This document shows positions 5,191 to 12,292 of a stretch of 13,556 nt of DNA, piece after piece (position 1 is the first letter of the stretch; the number at the start of each line of letters is the position of its first letter). The stretch lies in NCBI GenBank assembly GCA_002171155.1, contig NHHF01000080.1, forward strand, positions 1 to 13,556, read 5' to 3'. This stretch comes from Betaproteobacteria bacterium TMED156 (GTDB taxonomy: Bacteria > Pseudomonadota > Gammaproteobacteria > Burkholderiales > Burkholderiaceae_A). A program made the position numbers and the translations under genes. A model generated the notes under the pieces. The model was not told where the DNA came from. It worked only from the letters and a program-made list of their open reading frames with translations, and searched no databases.

Positions 5191-7578
5191 TCATTGCCTC
5201 TCAGGGGTTGATATTCCTTTTAATTTCGAAATAGATTCTTTCTGACTTTCTTCATCTTCTGGGTTGGTTGCGAAAGTTGTTTTATTATCAGCGTTTGGGA
5301 ACCCATTAAAATGCAATTGTAAGTTTGTCTTTAGTTCACCGCCGGCATAAGTAGTTGTAACAGAACCGACAATGTAATACCCTCCCAAACCTAAGCGTCT
5401 AGAAGAAGAATTTTCAAGTCGGGGATCCCCGAACCCAACGGTATCTGGATTTATGTACACAAAGCTCATTGGCAAAAACATGTTATTTCCCACCATCTCA
5501 GCTGTAGCATTATGGGGAAGCCTCAATTCATCATACGCGCGGCCGTTCTTTACCACTAGATAAGTTTCCCGACCAGGATCTGATATTTTCTGAAAGTTGA
5601 CAGTCTTTAAAAGGCCATGAGTTTGCCCCAAATTCAAGTGAAAAATACCGTTCGACGCGTCTTCAACCATATTGCCAGAACCAGGGACAGAACCAACTTG
5701 TGGTGCTTGATGAAAAATTATATACTCCACCATATCTTTTCCTGAATTTTTTGAAAAATTTCCTACAGGCGCAGGAAAGTCTTTTATCTTTAATTTTCCT
5801 TTATCTATTTTAGACTTCATTTTTCTTGATCCAATTTTTGTAATTATAAAACTAACATCTCTGAGCATTTCACAGCTTGGCTTTTCAACCAATACCATAT
5901 TCAAAATCTGCAAGCACATCTTTGTTAAAAACTCATTTATATTGAAAAAAAACTTTTTAGCTAAAGATAAATTTCGATAAACGTAAGTATAAATTGTATC
6001 TAAAGTCACAGGAACATCTGCTATGTTTATTGACACGCTTTTTGGTTCTGAAGAACCTACTTCGATTGTCTCAGTTTCAAAATCAGAAAAAACAATCTTA
6101 GCATCTTTGAGTTTATTTATCAATGCCCTTGTTTCAGATAGCATAGAATCTGCCAAGGCGGGGTCCAAGGACAAATCTATATCCCCGGCAGCGTTTGGGC
6201 CGAGGCCTTTTCTTCTCTTTATTTCTTCTTCTGTTTCCTTGAGTGTGCTTGTTATTATATGCAGATATGCTGCTACAAAATCCCCGAATAAAACATAATT
6301 TATTATATCCTTTTTAAATATATCCTCTGGAACATTGTTTGCTGGGGCGCTGGCTGCATCAGACAATGAAAGATCTGGGGCTGCCTCTCGTTCCGCTTCT
6401 GTCGCTTCGAGTTGTGCTTTCTTTAGGTGACCACTAGCAGAGAAAAAATCTGATGAAAATGTAGATCCGTAAATTAAATCTTTTTCATAAAGTCTTTCTA
6501 TAACTTTATAAAATTGTTCTTGTATGCTCGCTATAGTGTATGGTTCCTCCTCCTGTTCGCTTGAGCCTGCGTTCTCTTGCTTTTTTATTTTGTGTTTTTC
6601 TCCTAAAAATTTATTAATGTCTCCTCCAGACTTACCTACTCCACCAGATTTGTTTTTTGCATTAGCAAGCTTTCCATGCGAATTTGTTATTAAATTGTAC
6701 ATGGATTCTGTCTTAACAGCTGATAAATATCCAGTGTATTTTATATCCACTTTTACGGCGCCGTTTTGATCAAAATTTATAGAGTGCCCAGCATAATAAA
6801 GATTTACAAATACCTTCGAAGATTCAATAATTTGAATCTCAGACGAATCAAACATACCATTTTTTGGAACATTGTAGCCCATTGTTGCCGCAACGCGACA
6901 ACTGAATCCGTTATCTAGGGCATTTTTATCTAACACCTTTCCTTTACTTTTCGCTTTTGGAATCCTACCCGAACTCAATCTGCTGCCCGCAGAAATAGTA
7001 AACAAATCTACCAAAGGGGCATAATCAGTGCTCTCTTCTTTCTCAAATAAAGTTGTCATATGATCGACCGATATCGTTAATGAAGCTTCTACAAATTTTC
7101 TTGTTGCCTCGTAGACTTCTTGAGATGTAAATTTAATATTAAATGAATCTATACTAGCATTGTTTCCAGAAAAAGGTTTTGTTAGATTAATCTTGTTATT
7201 TGATATTAAATAATCCGCTGCCACTGGAAAATAAAAAGGTCTCAACTCTTTAACCACCCCTTCCTCTTCATAAACTTTATATAAAACCACCTCTGGAACT
7301 AACGAGGAAATTTTATGATTTTCTAAATTTAAAAATTTTTCGTTTACGGTGACTCCATCGATAGAACCAAACAATTTTGACACAACAGATTTAGAATTGT
7401 AAAGCCCTTTTAATTTAAAACAATTAAAATTTGGATTCTCAAGCAACGTAGCCGGCGGGAGTGGTATATCTACTTCTGACCCGTCATAACCATCAGGCTC
7501 ATATGCTACCTTATAGGTCATAAAATTTTGTGGCAACGCATGGGGGCGTTTTAGAATTTTTTTACTAGGACCTGTCAT
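5191..7578 (-). CDS. Large baseplate hub-like protein (795 residues)
   Basis: It is probably the central hub of the baseplate, linking tube and spike. It follows a LysM-type baseplate gene and the tape-measure gene, as gp27/gpD-type hub genes do in contractile tails. The N-terminal part (1-150) is beta-rich. The middle holds long helical and charged segments with an Asp/Glu/Gln-rich linker around residues 340-360. The C-terminal 150 residues are again beta-rich and end in a YYIVGSVTTTYAGG...LQLHF pattern, which resembles the last strands of late-control-D/hub proteins, before an acidic tail. No lysozyme or peptidase motif is visible, so cell-wall cleavage must come from elsewhere. The ATG overlaps the previous stop (ATGA), with AAGGT six bases upstream, indicating translational coupling. 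The family call rests mainly on context and the C-terminal pattern. Confidence 0.6.
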   Translation of the reverse strand: MTGPSKKILKRPHALPQNFMTYKVAYEPDGYDGSEVDIPLPPATLLENPNFNCFKLKGLYNSKSVVSKLFGSIDGVTVNEKFLNLENHKISSLVPEVVLYKVYEEEGVVKELRPFYFPVAADYLISNNKINLTKPFSGNNASIDSFNIKFTSQEVYEATRKFVEASLTISVDHMTTLFEKEESTDYAPLVDLFTISAGSRLSSGRIPKAKSKGKVLDKNALDNGFSCRVAATMGYNVPKNGMFDSSEIQIIESSKVFVNLYYAGHSINFDQNGAVKVDIKYTGYLSAVKTESMYNLITNSHGKLANAKNKSGGVGKSGGDINKFLGEKHKIKKQENAGSSEQEEEPYTIASIQEQFYKVIERLYEKDLIYGSTFSSDFFSASGHLKKAQLEATEAEREAAPDLSLSDAASAPANNVPEDIFKKDIINYVLFGDFVAAYLHIITSTLKETEEEIKRRKGLGPNAAGDIDLSLDPALADSMLSETRALINKLKDAKIVFSDFETETIEVGSSEPKSVSINIADVPVTLDTIYTYVYRNLSLAKKFFFNINEFLTKMCLQILNMVLVEKPSCEMLRDVSFIITKIGSRKMKSKIDKGKLKIKDFPAPVGNFSKNSGKDMVEYIIFHQAPQVGSVPGSGNMVEDASNGIFHLNLGQTHGLLKTVNFQKISDPGRETYLVVKNGRAYDELRLPHNATAEMVGNNMFLPMSFVYINPDTVGFGDPRLENSSSRRLGLGGYYIVGSVTTTYAGGELKTNLQLHFNGFPNADNKTTFATNPEDEESQKESISKLKGISTPERQ

Positions 7579-7934
7579 AAGATTACCTTTTTATATGCCC
7601 TTAGAACTACTTCTTCCAAAGGTAAAGGAACTTCAATGATTTCTCCAACATCACAATGAAAATCAGTCGGCTTTGTATTAAACCACGCTATGACCCACCA
7701 GTATCTAGGATCCCCATAGTGTTTGAAGGCTATCTTCGATAAGGAGTCGCCTACCGAATAAATGTGATTAATTTTTTTAATTTCTTTTAGAAAATGATAA
7801 TCCTTAGGATTTCCAAAAAACGTTATATCAATGTGTTCAATGGCATGAATTCCCGTTTTATTGAAAAAATCTTTGTAAATTTCATCTTTATTTAGCAATT
7901 CTCTAGAAGTCTCTGACCAACTGTTTATTTTCAT
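7575..7934 (-). CDS. LysM-containing small baseplate protein (T4 gp53 / P2 gpX type)
   Basis: This 119-residue protein carries a LysM-like module at about residues 57-103: HIYSVGDSLSKIAFKHYGD, then PRYWWVIAWFN, then DVGEIIEVP. That is the characteristic order of LysM baseplate proteins, including the aromatic WWVIAWFN helix typical of gpX/gp53 relatives. In these tails the module clamps wedge or hub components around the tube rather than binding peptidoglycan. The N-terminal 55 residues are charged and may form the wedge-contacting part. It starts three bases after the stop of the preceding gene and its stop overlaps the hub start. The spacing to the best ribosome site (GGAG) is rather long, so coupling probably aids translation. 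Confidence 0.85.
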   Translation of the reverse strand: MKINSWSETSRELLNKDEIYKDFFNKTGIHAIEHIDITFFGNPKDYHFLKEIKKINHIYSVGDSLSKIAFKHYGDPRYWWVIAWFNTKPTDFHCDVGEIIEVPLPLEEVVLRAYKKVIL

Positions 7935-7937
7935 TTT

Positions 7938-8582
7938 TTATTCTTCTCCATCGTCAGGGGCTGCGGACATGGGTAGTGCTGGGCTAATAGTGTCCTGTTG
8001 ATATGGGAAACTATCCCCTCCCAACCAAGCATCACTATCAGCATCAAAGCCTAGGGGCATTTCGTGAAGAGGTTCAAAAGTAAAATTTAAAGAATAAATT
8101 ACAGGAACCAACTCTCCGGAAGCAGTGATAAAGTGGCCAGAATTAAACTCAGGAGCGAATTGGATCCCCTGGAAGCATCCCAAAAGCCCCATTTCGTCAA
8201 CTGGTGAACTAATATAGTTTGCATACCTTATTCTAAAGAGTGGTGCCGCCTTGATTGTTCTAACCTTATTAGATCCTCCAATTTCGGGACCAAATGACGG
8301 ATACAGCATCCTTATTAAATTTGTATATTTAACAAAATTCTGAATTGCTATATCTTTATTTCGAGCTACAATATCAAAAGTGCCACTGATCGTTCGCGAT
8401 GTTCCCGTATAATTTTTTATTGGGTCTGTTCTACCAAATGTGGTCCCACCAGTCCAAGATACATTAAAACCATCATTAAAAGCTTTTATAAATGCTGGAA
8501 ACTCTATAGTGGTACCAGTTACCATACTGGTGAACTTTATCATTTGCCCATGTTGTTCTGCTATTTCATCAAAGTAACTCAT
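7938..8582 (-). CDS. Probable tube initiator/baseplate-tube junction protein (214 residues)
   Basis: Residues 40-72 (a WTGGTTFGRTDPIKNY segment followed by GTSRTISGTFDIVA) form the beta-strand pattern seen in tube-like proteins that cap or start the tail tube at the baseplate. There a 'GRTDP...Y..T.R....F' motif precedes the second strand. Later segments (TIKAAPLFRIRYANYI, 109-124; GLLGCFQGIQFAPE, 132-145; SLNFTFEPLHEMPLG, 164-178) continue the beta-sandwich and end in an 'LHE..LG' element. The C-terminus is a Pro/Ala/Asp-rich tail without visible structure. The position between tape measure and LysM protein fits a gp48/gp54-like role. AAGGAG lies 12 bases upstream of the ATG, slightly far. 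The precise T4 equivalent cannot be named. Confidence 0.65.
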   Translation of the reverse strand: MSYFDEIAEQHGQMIKFTSMVTGTTIEFPAFIKAFNDGFNVSWTGGTTFGRTDPIKNYTGTSRTISGTFDIVARNKDIAIQNFVKYTNLIRMLYPSFGPEIGGSNKVRTIKAAPLFRIRYANYISSPVDEMGLLGCFQGIQFAPEFNSGHFITASGELVPVIYSLNFTFEPLHEMPLGFDADSDAWLGGDSFPYQQDTISPALPMSAAPDDGEE

Positions 8583-8622
8583 TTATTTTACTGGCTCCTT
8601 GTATTGTTTGTTTTCTCATCGG

Positions 8623-10500
8623 TCATGAGACGACGCCGTCCATGAGTCTCTCCGCAAAGCGCCCAGTTAAACCATCCACCAATACGGCGCCATTACTAGC
8701 GACTATAGTCAAATTCACGGCGCGACCGTCGAGGCCAAAATCGGCGCCGGGTGGGCGTACAGATCCGAGTGTGTCTACGCCGGCTTCTTCGAGAGCCTTC
8801 TTTCTTAATGTCGCGTCTTCTTCTTTGAGCGCGTTTTTGATCTTGTCTGCATCTGGCTCTTGGCCTTTTTTATTGAGACGATATTTCCTCATCATAACAC
8901 GCATTTGCTCAGGCTTGTCTTTAAATTGTTTTAAAACGTTAGCTTCTATTTTGCTTATTCGATCATCTTGCTTTGGAATGGTAGACTCTGACCGGGCATT
9001 TTTGAGAAAATCGTCTAGCGCAGTGTTAGCTGCTTCAAAATCACCATCTTCTATCTTTTTAACGATCCCCATATTATTGAAAGGACCATCAAGAAGCGGT
9101 TCCGCTGAGACCATTCTATAAGCTTGGTCTAATTTTTGCGCTACAGCATTTGAATACTGTCGTCCGTCTTGGTATGCATTAAGTATAGCCGTAGCGTACT
9201 CTTGAGTTGATTTACCAGAGAAGTCTTTTAATTGGGTGCCATATTGAGCCACAAATTGATTGATATTCTCTGTGCGCATATCCTGCCCTAGGGCGAAATT
9301 TCCTCTCGGATCGGTTAATGACATTAAAGTGCCGCGGCGCATTTGGGCTAAATCTCGGTTCGCGGCTGTACGTCGACGAAAATCTATTAAATTTGCATTT
9401 CCCGCAATTGCTTGGGTTAATGTACCAATTGATCTCGTGAGAGCGCCGGCTGATTCATTGAAATTGTCATCAATATTTTTAGCCATTTGCCCCTTTAAAG
9501 AACCAGCAGCTTCACCCCCGGGCCTAGTTTCATCTAAAAATCTTCTAGTTTCATCCGGTGACATTTGTAAACGTGAAGACATCGCCCTGAGTGCAAACTT
9601 TTTTAACTTTGGATCATCGGACATATAGTCTTTATATACTTGTGATTTTCTTAGTTCGTCGCGAGTGGCCGTCATTCGTTCAGACTCATCCATCATTAAC
9701 ACTTGAGTTGCAGAAAAAACATTTTTGCCAAGCAAAGAGTTCATTGACGCTGCGAATGATGAAGCGCCAGCTATAGTATCAGTTTGCTGCCCGAATGTGC
9801 CCATAAGCTTTTGTACACTAACTCCAGTCTGAGCTGACAATTTTTGTATCTTTACAAACTCATTTTGAATTTGAGGGAAAGCATATCCTAAAGATTGTGC
9901 TACTAACTGAAAATTACTAGAAACAACTGATGGCAATTGCTTCACTTCTTTCGCGAAGTTGAACAACTGTTGGTTAATACTCTTTACACCCGACTCACTT
10001 TGATTAAAGGAGTATATCATCATATCTACGTTTTTAGAGAATTGACTATAGCTTAGCCCTAATTGGTTCAAAGTAGCGGCGTTAGTTGCTAGTTCCCCTG
10101 TTGAGTCACTAAGAACAGAAGAGAGGGTCTGGAATTGATTAGTTGGTGTACTGTTAGCTAGCCTTTCCATAGCCTCTCTACCATATTTGGCGTTCTGTAA
10201 AAAGGTGTCAGTCAAGCTGATTGCTTTGTTTAAACCTGCGACGATGGGCGCATTTTCGTCCAACCCATACCCTTGGCCTGCAAGGTCTCTGAGGGCTTTC
10301 TGAGCTTCTTCAAATTGTTTCAGTAATACTGAGGCTCTATCTGCAGTTGTAGCAAGGACTTGATCTCCAACATTTAAATTAGACTCTTCTCTAAATCTGT
10401 TTTCTTTTAAGTCCTTGTTCATACCTTCGAAGCCTTTTTTGGCTCCCGGCGAAAGGCCATCGAAATCGGCCTTGGACATATATTTTTTCCACCATGACAT
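8623..10500 (-). CDS. Tape-measure-like tail protein (625 residues)
   Basis: A long, predominantly helical protein lies just after the chaperone genes and before the baseplate genes, where the tape measure belongs. It is rich in Ala, Gln, Asn and Lys, with many predicted amphipathic helices and no enzyme motif. The N-terminus (MSWWKKYMSKADFDG) is basic and aromatic. No strong membrane-spanning segment is obvious, unlike many tape measures. By the rule that a tape measure spans about 0.15 nm per residue, 625 residues would set a tail of roughly 90-95 nm, close to T4 gp29 (590 residues). The C-terminus after residue 575 turns Gly/Val-rich, probably a globular end contacting the hub. AAGGAG lies about 13 bases before the ATG. 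Family call is by position and composition. Confidence 0.65.
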   Translation of the reverse strand: MSWWKKYMSKADFDGLSPGAKKGFEGMNKDLKENRFREESNLNVGDQVLATTADRASVLLKQFEEAQKALRDLAGQGYGLDENAPIVAGLNKAISLTDTFLQNAKYGREAMERLANSTPTNQFQTLSSVLSDSTGELATNAATLNQLGLSYSQFSKNVDMMIYSFNQSESGVKSINQQLFNFAKEVKQLPSVVSSNFQLVAQSLGYAFPQIQNEFVKIQKLSAQTGVSVQKLMGTFGQQTDTIAGASSFAASMNSLLGKNVFSATQVLMMDESERMTATRDELRKSQVYKDYMSDDPKLKKFALRAMSSRLQMSPDETRRFLDETRPGGEAAGSLKGQMAKNIDDNFNESAGALTRSIGTLTQAIAGNANLIDFRRRTAANRDLAQMRRGTLMSLTDPRGNFALGQDMRTENINQFVAQYGTQLKDFSGKSTQEYATAILNAYQDGRQYSNAVAQKLDQAYRMVSAEPLLDGPFNNMGIVKKIEDGDFEAANTALDDFLKNARSESTIPKQDDRISKIEANVLKQFKDKPEQMRVMMRKYRLNKKGQEPDADKIKNALKEEDATLRKKALEEAGVDTLGSVRPPGADFGLDGRAVNLTIVASNGAVLVDGLTGRFAERLMDGVVS

Positions 10501-10580
10501 GATGTAAAATTTTCTCCTTAAAATATGATGACAAAAGCATTAAAGCTTCACAGTCTACTATAAATAGGCAGTTTATATTT

Positions 10581-10745
10581 TTATTCTTCCCCTGGAGAGA
10601 TATGTTGAATTGTCCTATTCACAAACCAGTTTCGCAATTTAATTGGAAGACTGTAAGCCTCTGTAAAAGAAAAATTTCCCTCTTTGACTAAAAAGAAAAT
10701 TTCTTCGTAAGTAACTGACTTGATGTAGTTAGAAGTCGGTGCGAA
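10581..10745 (-). CDS. Start-less short ORF: probable frameshifted C-terminal extension of the gp26-like chaperone
   Basis: The frame one base forward of the gp26-like gene is open from a stop upstream of 10800 through to TAA at 10581-10583. It encodes a convincing small domain (SVTYEEIFFLVKEG..., LPIKLRNWFVNRTIQHIS), the 'YEEI...L...R.WF..R' type of small protein often found between gp26-like and tape-measure genes. The open stretch has no ATG, GTG or TTG until near its end, and no ribosome site points at it. The most natural reading is that ribosomes enter it from the gp26-like gene at the T6C run (10743-10749). That would give a fusion of about 341-342 residues, analogous to the G/GT tail-assembly chaperones. 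It ends about 80 bases before the tape-measure start. The remaining gap (10501-10580) holds only that gene's AAGGAG. Confidence 0.65.
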   Translation of the reverse strand, partial: FAPTSNYIKSVTYEEIFFLVKEGNFSFTEAYSLPIKLRNWFVNRTIQHISPGEE

Positions 10746-11607
10746 AAAAGGCCCAAGTAATGGGCGCCTCCTGTTCAGTTTGTGTATTACAAACTTCGCA
10801 CTTTACCTCTTGCTTGGTGCTAAGAGTGGGGCGTGCATTTAGAAAAAATTCTTTAATGTATTTTGCATCAATAGCTGGTAGTATTTCTGCTAATTTAGAT
10901 ATTTGTGATCTATCGGTAATTCCATTTGCAGAAACAATAACTTTACTAATAAAAGAAACTGTTTCATTAAATTCTAAATTATACTTTTCTTTTTGTTTTT
11001 TTTCAGTATTTAAATCATCCTGTATTTTGTCACCTGATGAAATTATTTTTACATCTATTTGTGACTTAGGGAGAGTAAAAGAGAACAAATCCTCTTCTGC
11101 AATATATTCTGACTTTATCGATGGCTCTTTTATAGTGTTTTTACTTAGGTCAAAAATATGTTTGGTTTGTTTCTTGCAGTTTGCACAATAAACTGATACG
11201 CTATATTTTTCTCCATATCCTGTACATCTTGCATTTAACAAAATTGCTAGTTTATCTTCTTCCAGCAAGTGTGAAGAGTTCACATTTTTGTCTACCAACA
11301 AAGCATCAATTAACATATCAAATACTTTGAATGAATCCTCATATCTGTCAGCGCCGGAAGATAATAAGTCTTCTTCCTTGGAGGTCATATGGCGGATTTC
11401 TAAAGTCTTTTTGTTATACATAGGACTGTTTTCTGGATAAAAGACCCCGTTTGATGGCAAATCCACTATCTCAGTTGGGGTAACAAAAGAAAGACCAAAT
11501 ATATTATTATCCGGTGTTTTTACTTGTTGCTGTGGGTTTACAGTACTCGTTTCATTTTTTTGACCTTCTTGTTTTTCAGGTCCAAGTTTTCTAGAATTTC
11601 TAGACAT
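10729..11607 (-). CDS. T4 gp26-family baseplate/tail-assembly protein with two CxxC zinc motifs
   Basis: Residues 49-83 carry the family hallmark: a 'LPSNGVFYPENSP' segment followed by LEIRHMTSKEEDLLSSG. Two CxxC pairs (Cys141/Cys144 in CANC and Cys270/Cys273 in CEVC) probably form one shared zinc site that brings distant parts together. The 190-230 region is Lys/Asp/Glu-rich and helical. T4 gp26 is classed as a baseplate hub assembly protein. Its position here, between tail tube and tape measure, is where tail-assembly chaperones that load the tape measure are found. The N-terminal 35 residues are polar and probably disordered. The start has only a weak purine stretch (GAAAGCGAG) before it. 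The last five residues follow the T6C slip run, so most copies should end at 292 residues and a minority be extended. Confidence 0.85.
   Translation of the reverse strand: MSRNSRKLGPEKQEGQKNETSTVNPQQQVKTPDNNIFGLSFVTPTEIVDLPSNGVFYPENSPMYNKKTLEIRHMTSKEEDLLSSGADRYEDSFKVFDMLIDALLVDKNVNSSHLLEEDKLAILLNARCTGYGEKYSVSVYCANCKKQTKHIFDLSKNTIKEPSIKSEYIAEEDLFSFTLPKSQIDVKIISSGDKIQDDLNTEKKQKEKYNLEFNETVSFISKVIVSANGITDRSQISKLAEILPAIDAKYIKEFFLNARPTLSTKQEVKCEVCNTQTEQEAPITWAFFRTDF
10743..10772 (-). promoter_or_regulatory. Candidate programmed frameshift site (T6C run with internal Shine-Dalgarno)
   Basis: The zero-frame codons are GCC TTT TTT CGC. A +1 slip of tRNA-Phe from TTT to TTC, or a -2 slip from TTT to TTT, both preserve pairing and both enter the open downstream frame. 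A -1 slip enters a frame that stops quickly at 10688-10690. A perfect AGGAGG (10767-10772) sits 17 bases upstream inside the coding sequence. A GCCC/GGGC pair between them could shorten the effective distance. A weak GACTT/AAGTC stem begins about six bases after the run. Confidence 0.5.
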
Positions 11608-11650
11608 TCATTCTCGCTTTCAATAAAAAGTATTATTACCTATAATAACA

Positions 11651-11669
11651 TTAAAAATTTAATTTTTAA
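11651..11669 (-). repeat. AT-only palindrome after the tail tube gene
   Basis: TTAAAAATT and AATTTTTAA form 9-base arms around one central base, in the 68-base gap after the tail tube stop. It contains no G or C, so any hairpin would be weak. It may slow polymerase or be an incidental product of AT-rich spacer sequence. No convincing promoter or terminator is seen in this gap. Confidence 0.3.
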
Positions 11670-11675
11670 AATAAT

Positions 11676-12245
11676 TTATGACTGATATGGGACAAAAGTA
11701 CCAATAGTCTGTGCTCCGTTTTCAGAATTCAATTCTGCCCAGTCATAATCTATAGATATGGTAACATTCAAAAGTTCGTCACTTGTATAATCTAAACTAT
11801 CAAAAGTGACACTAGTCATAATTGGATTACGAATAACCCATTGTTCTACAATTTCGTCAGAACCTTCTATTCCTATCTGCTCAATTTTTAATGTTGGCCC
11901 TAAGGCATTGACCATAGACTCCTTAGAAATCGTTCGATGTCCTTCTGCTGAAGTAGCTCCAGGTGGTAACTCATAACCTGCGGCTTGGATCGCATTATAA
12001 AGGCTCTGAGTAGCGTCTGGAGTGATTGGGTCCACGATTGTTAAAGTGATTGGTTGCCATGTTAATCTTCCTGGGTATTTAAATGTGTGCTGCAAAAACT
12101 GATGTTCTGTCTTCCCTACGTTAAACGCGGGTTTAGTAACTGATTTTGCTATATAAGTTGGCATTTCACTATTAAAAGCATAAACGAGCCATCTAAACTT
12201 TCTCTTTGGTTCTAATGATGCATCACTCCAAAATGGATTTGACAT
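11676..12245 (-). CDS. Tail tube protein (T4 gp19-like)
   Basis: This 189-residue protein forms the stacked rings of the inner tail tube. It immediately follows the sheath gene, the universal order in contractile-tail phages. The sequence has the tube pattern: an N-terminal NPFWSDASLEPKRKFRWLV, with 'KSVTKP' leading into 'Y..PG.LTWQPITLTIVDP' (58-73), a helical middle (Ala/Tyr/Gln-rich, then MVNALG), and terminal strands NPIMTSVTFDSLDYTSDELL...ISIDYDWAEL. Length is close to T4 gp19 (163). A good AGGAG (12255-12259) lies nine bases before the ATG. Confidence 0.9.
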   Translation of the reverse strand: MSNPFWSDASLEPKRKFRWLVYAFNSEMPTYIAKSVTKPAFNVGKTEHQFLQHTFKYPGRLTWQPITLTIVDPITPDATQSLYNAIQAAGYELPPGATSAEGHRTISKESMVNALGPTLKIEQIGIEGSDEIVEQWVIRNPIMTSVTFDSLDYTSDELLNVTISIDYDWAELNSENGAQTIGTFVPYQS

Positions 12246-12292
12246 AATTTTAATCTCCTAATATTATTTAGTTACCGAATACTTTTTTTCTT

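Noticed and set aside
8614..8630. Hairpin TCTCAT/ATGAGA overlapping the tape-measure stop codon
   Set aside because: The stem has six pairs, mostly A/T, and is not followed by a T-run on the transcribed strand, so it does not qualify as an intrinsic terminator.
10559..10566. TATAAATA, the T4 late-promoter octamer, on the plus strand
   Set aside because: It points away from every gene in the window, which are all on the minus strand, and no downstream plus-strand gene is credible. The region is AT-rich and I found no copies correctly placed before the tail genes.
10688..10749. Lambda-like -1 frameshift at the T6C run
   Set aside because: The -1 frame reaches TAG at 10688-10690 after about 20 codons of unremarkable sequence, whereas the +1/-2 frame holds the plausible domain.
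6023..11191. Plus-strand open frames opposite the hub, tape-measure and gp26-like genes, up to 159 residues
   Set aside because: They are rich in Ser, Leu and Phe as expected for antisense of charged helical proteins, with no promoters or ribosome sites and no recognisable domains.
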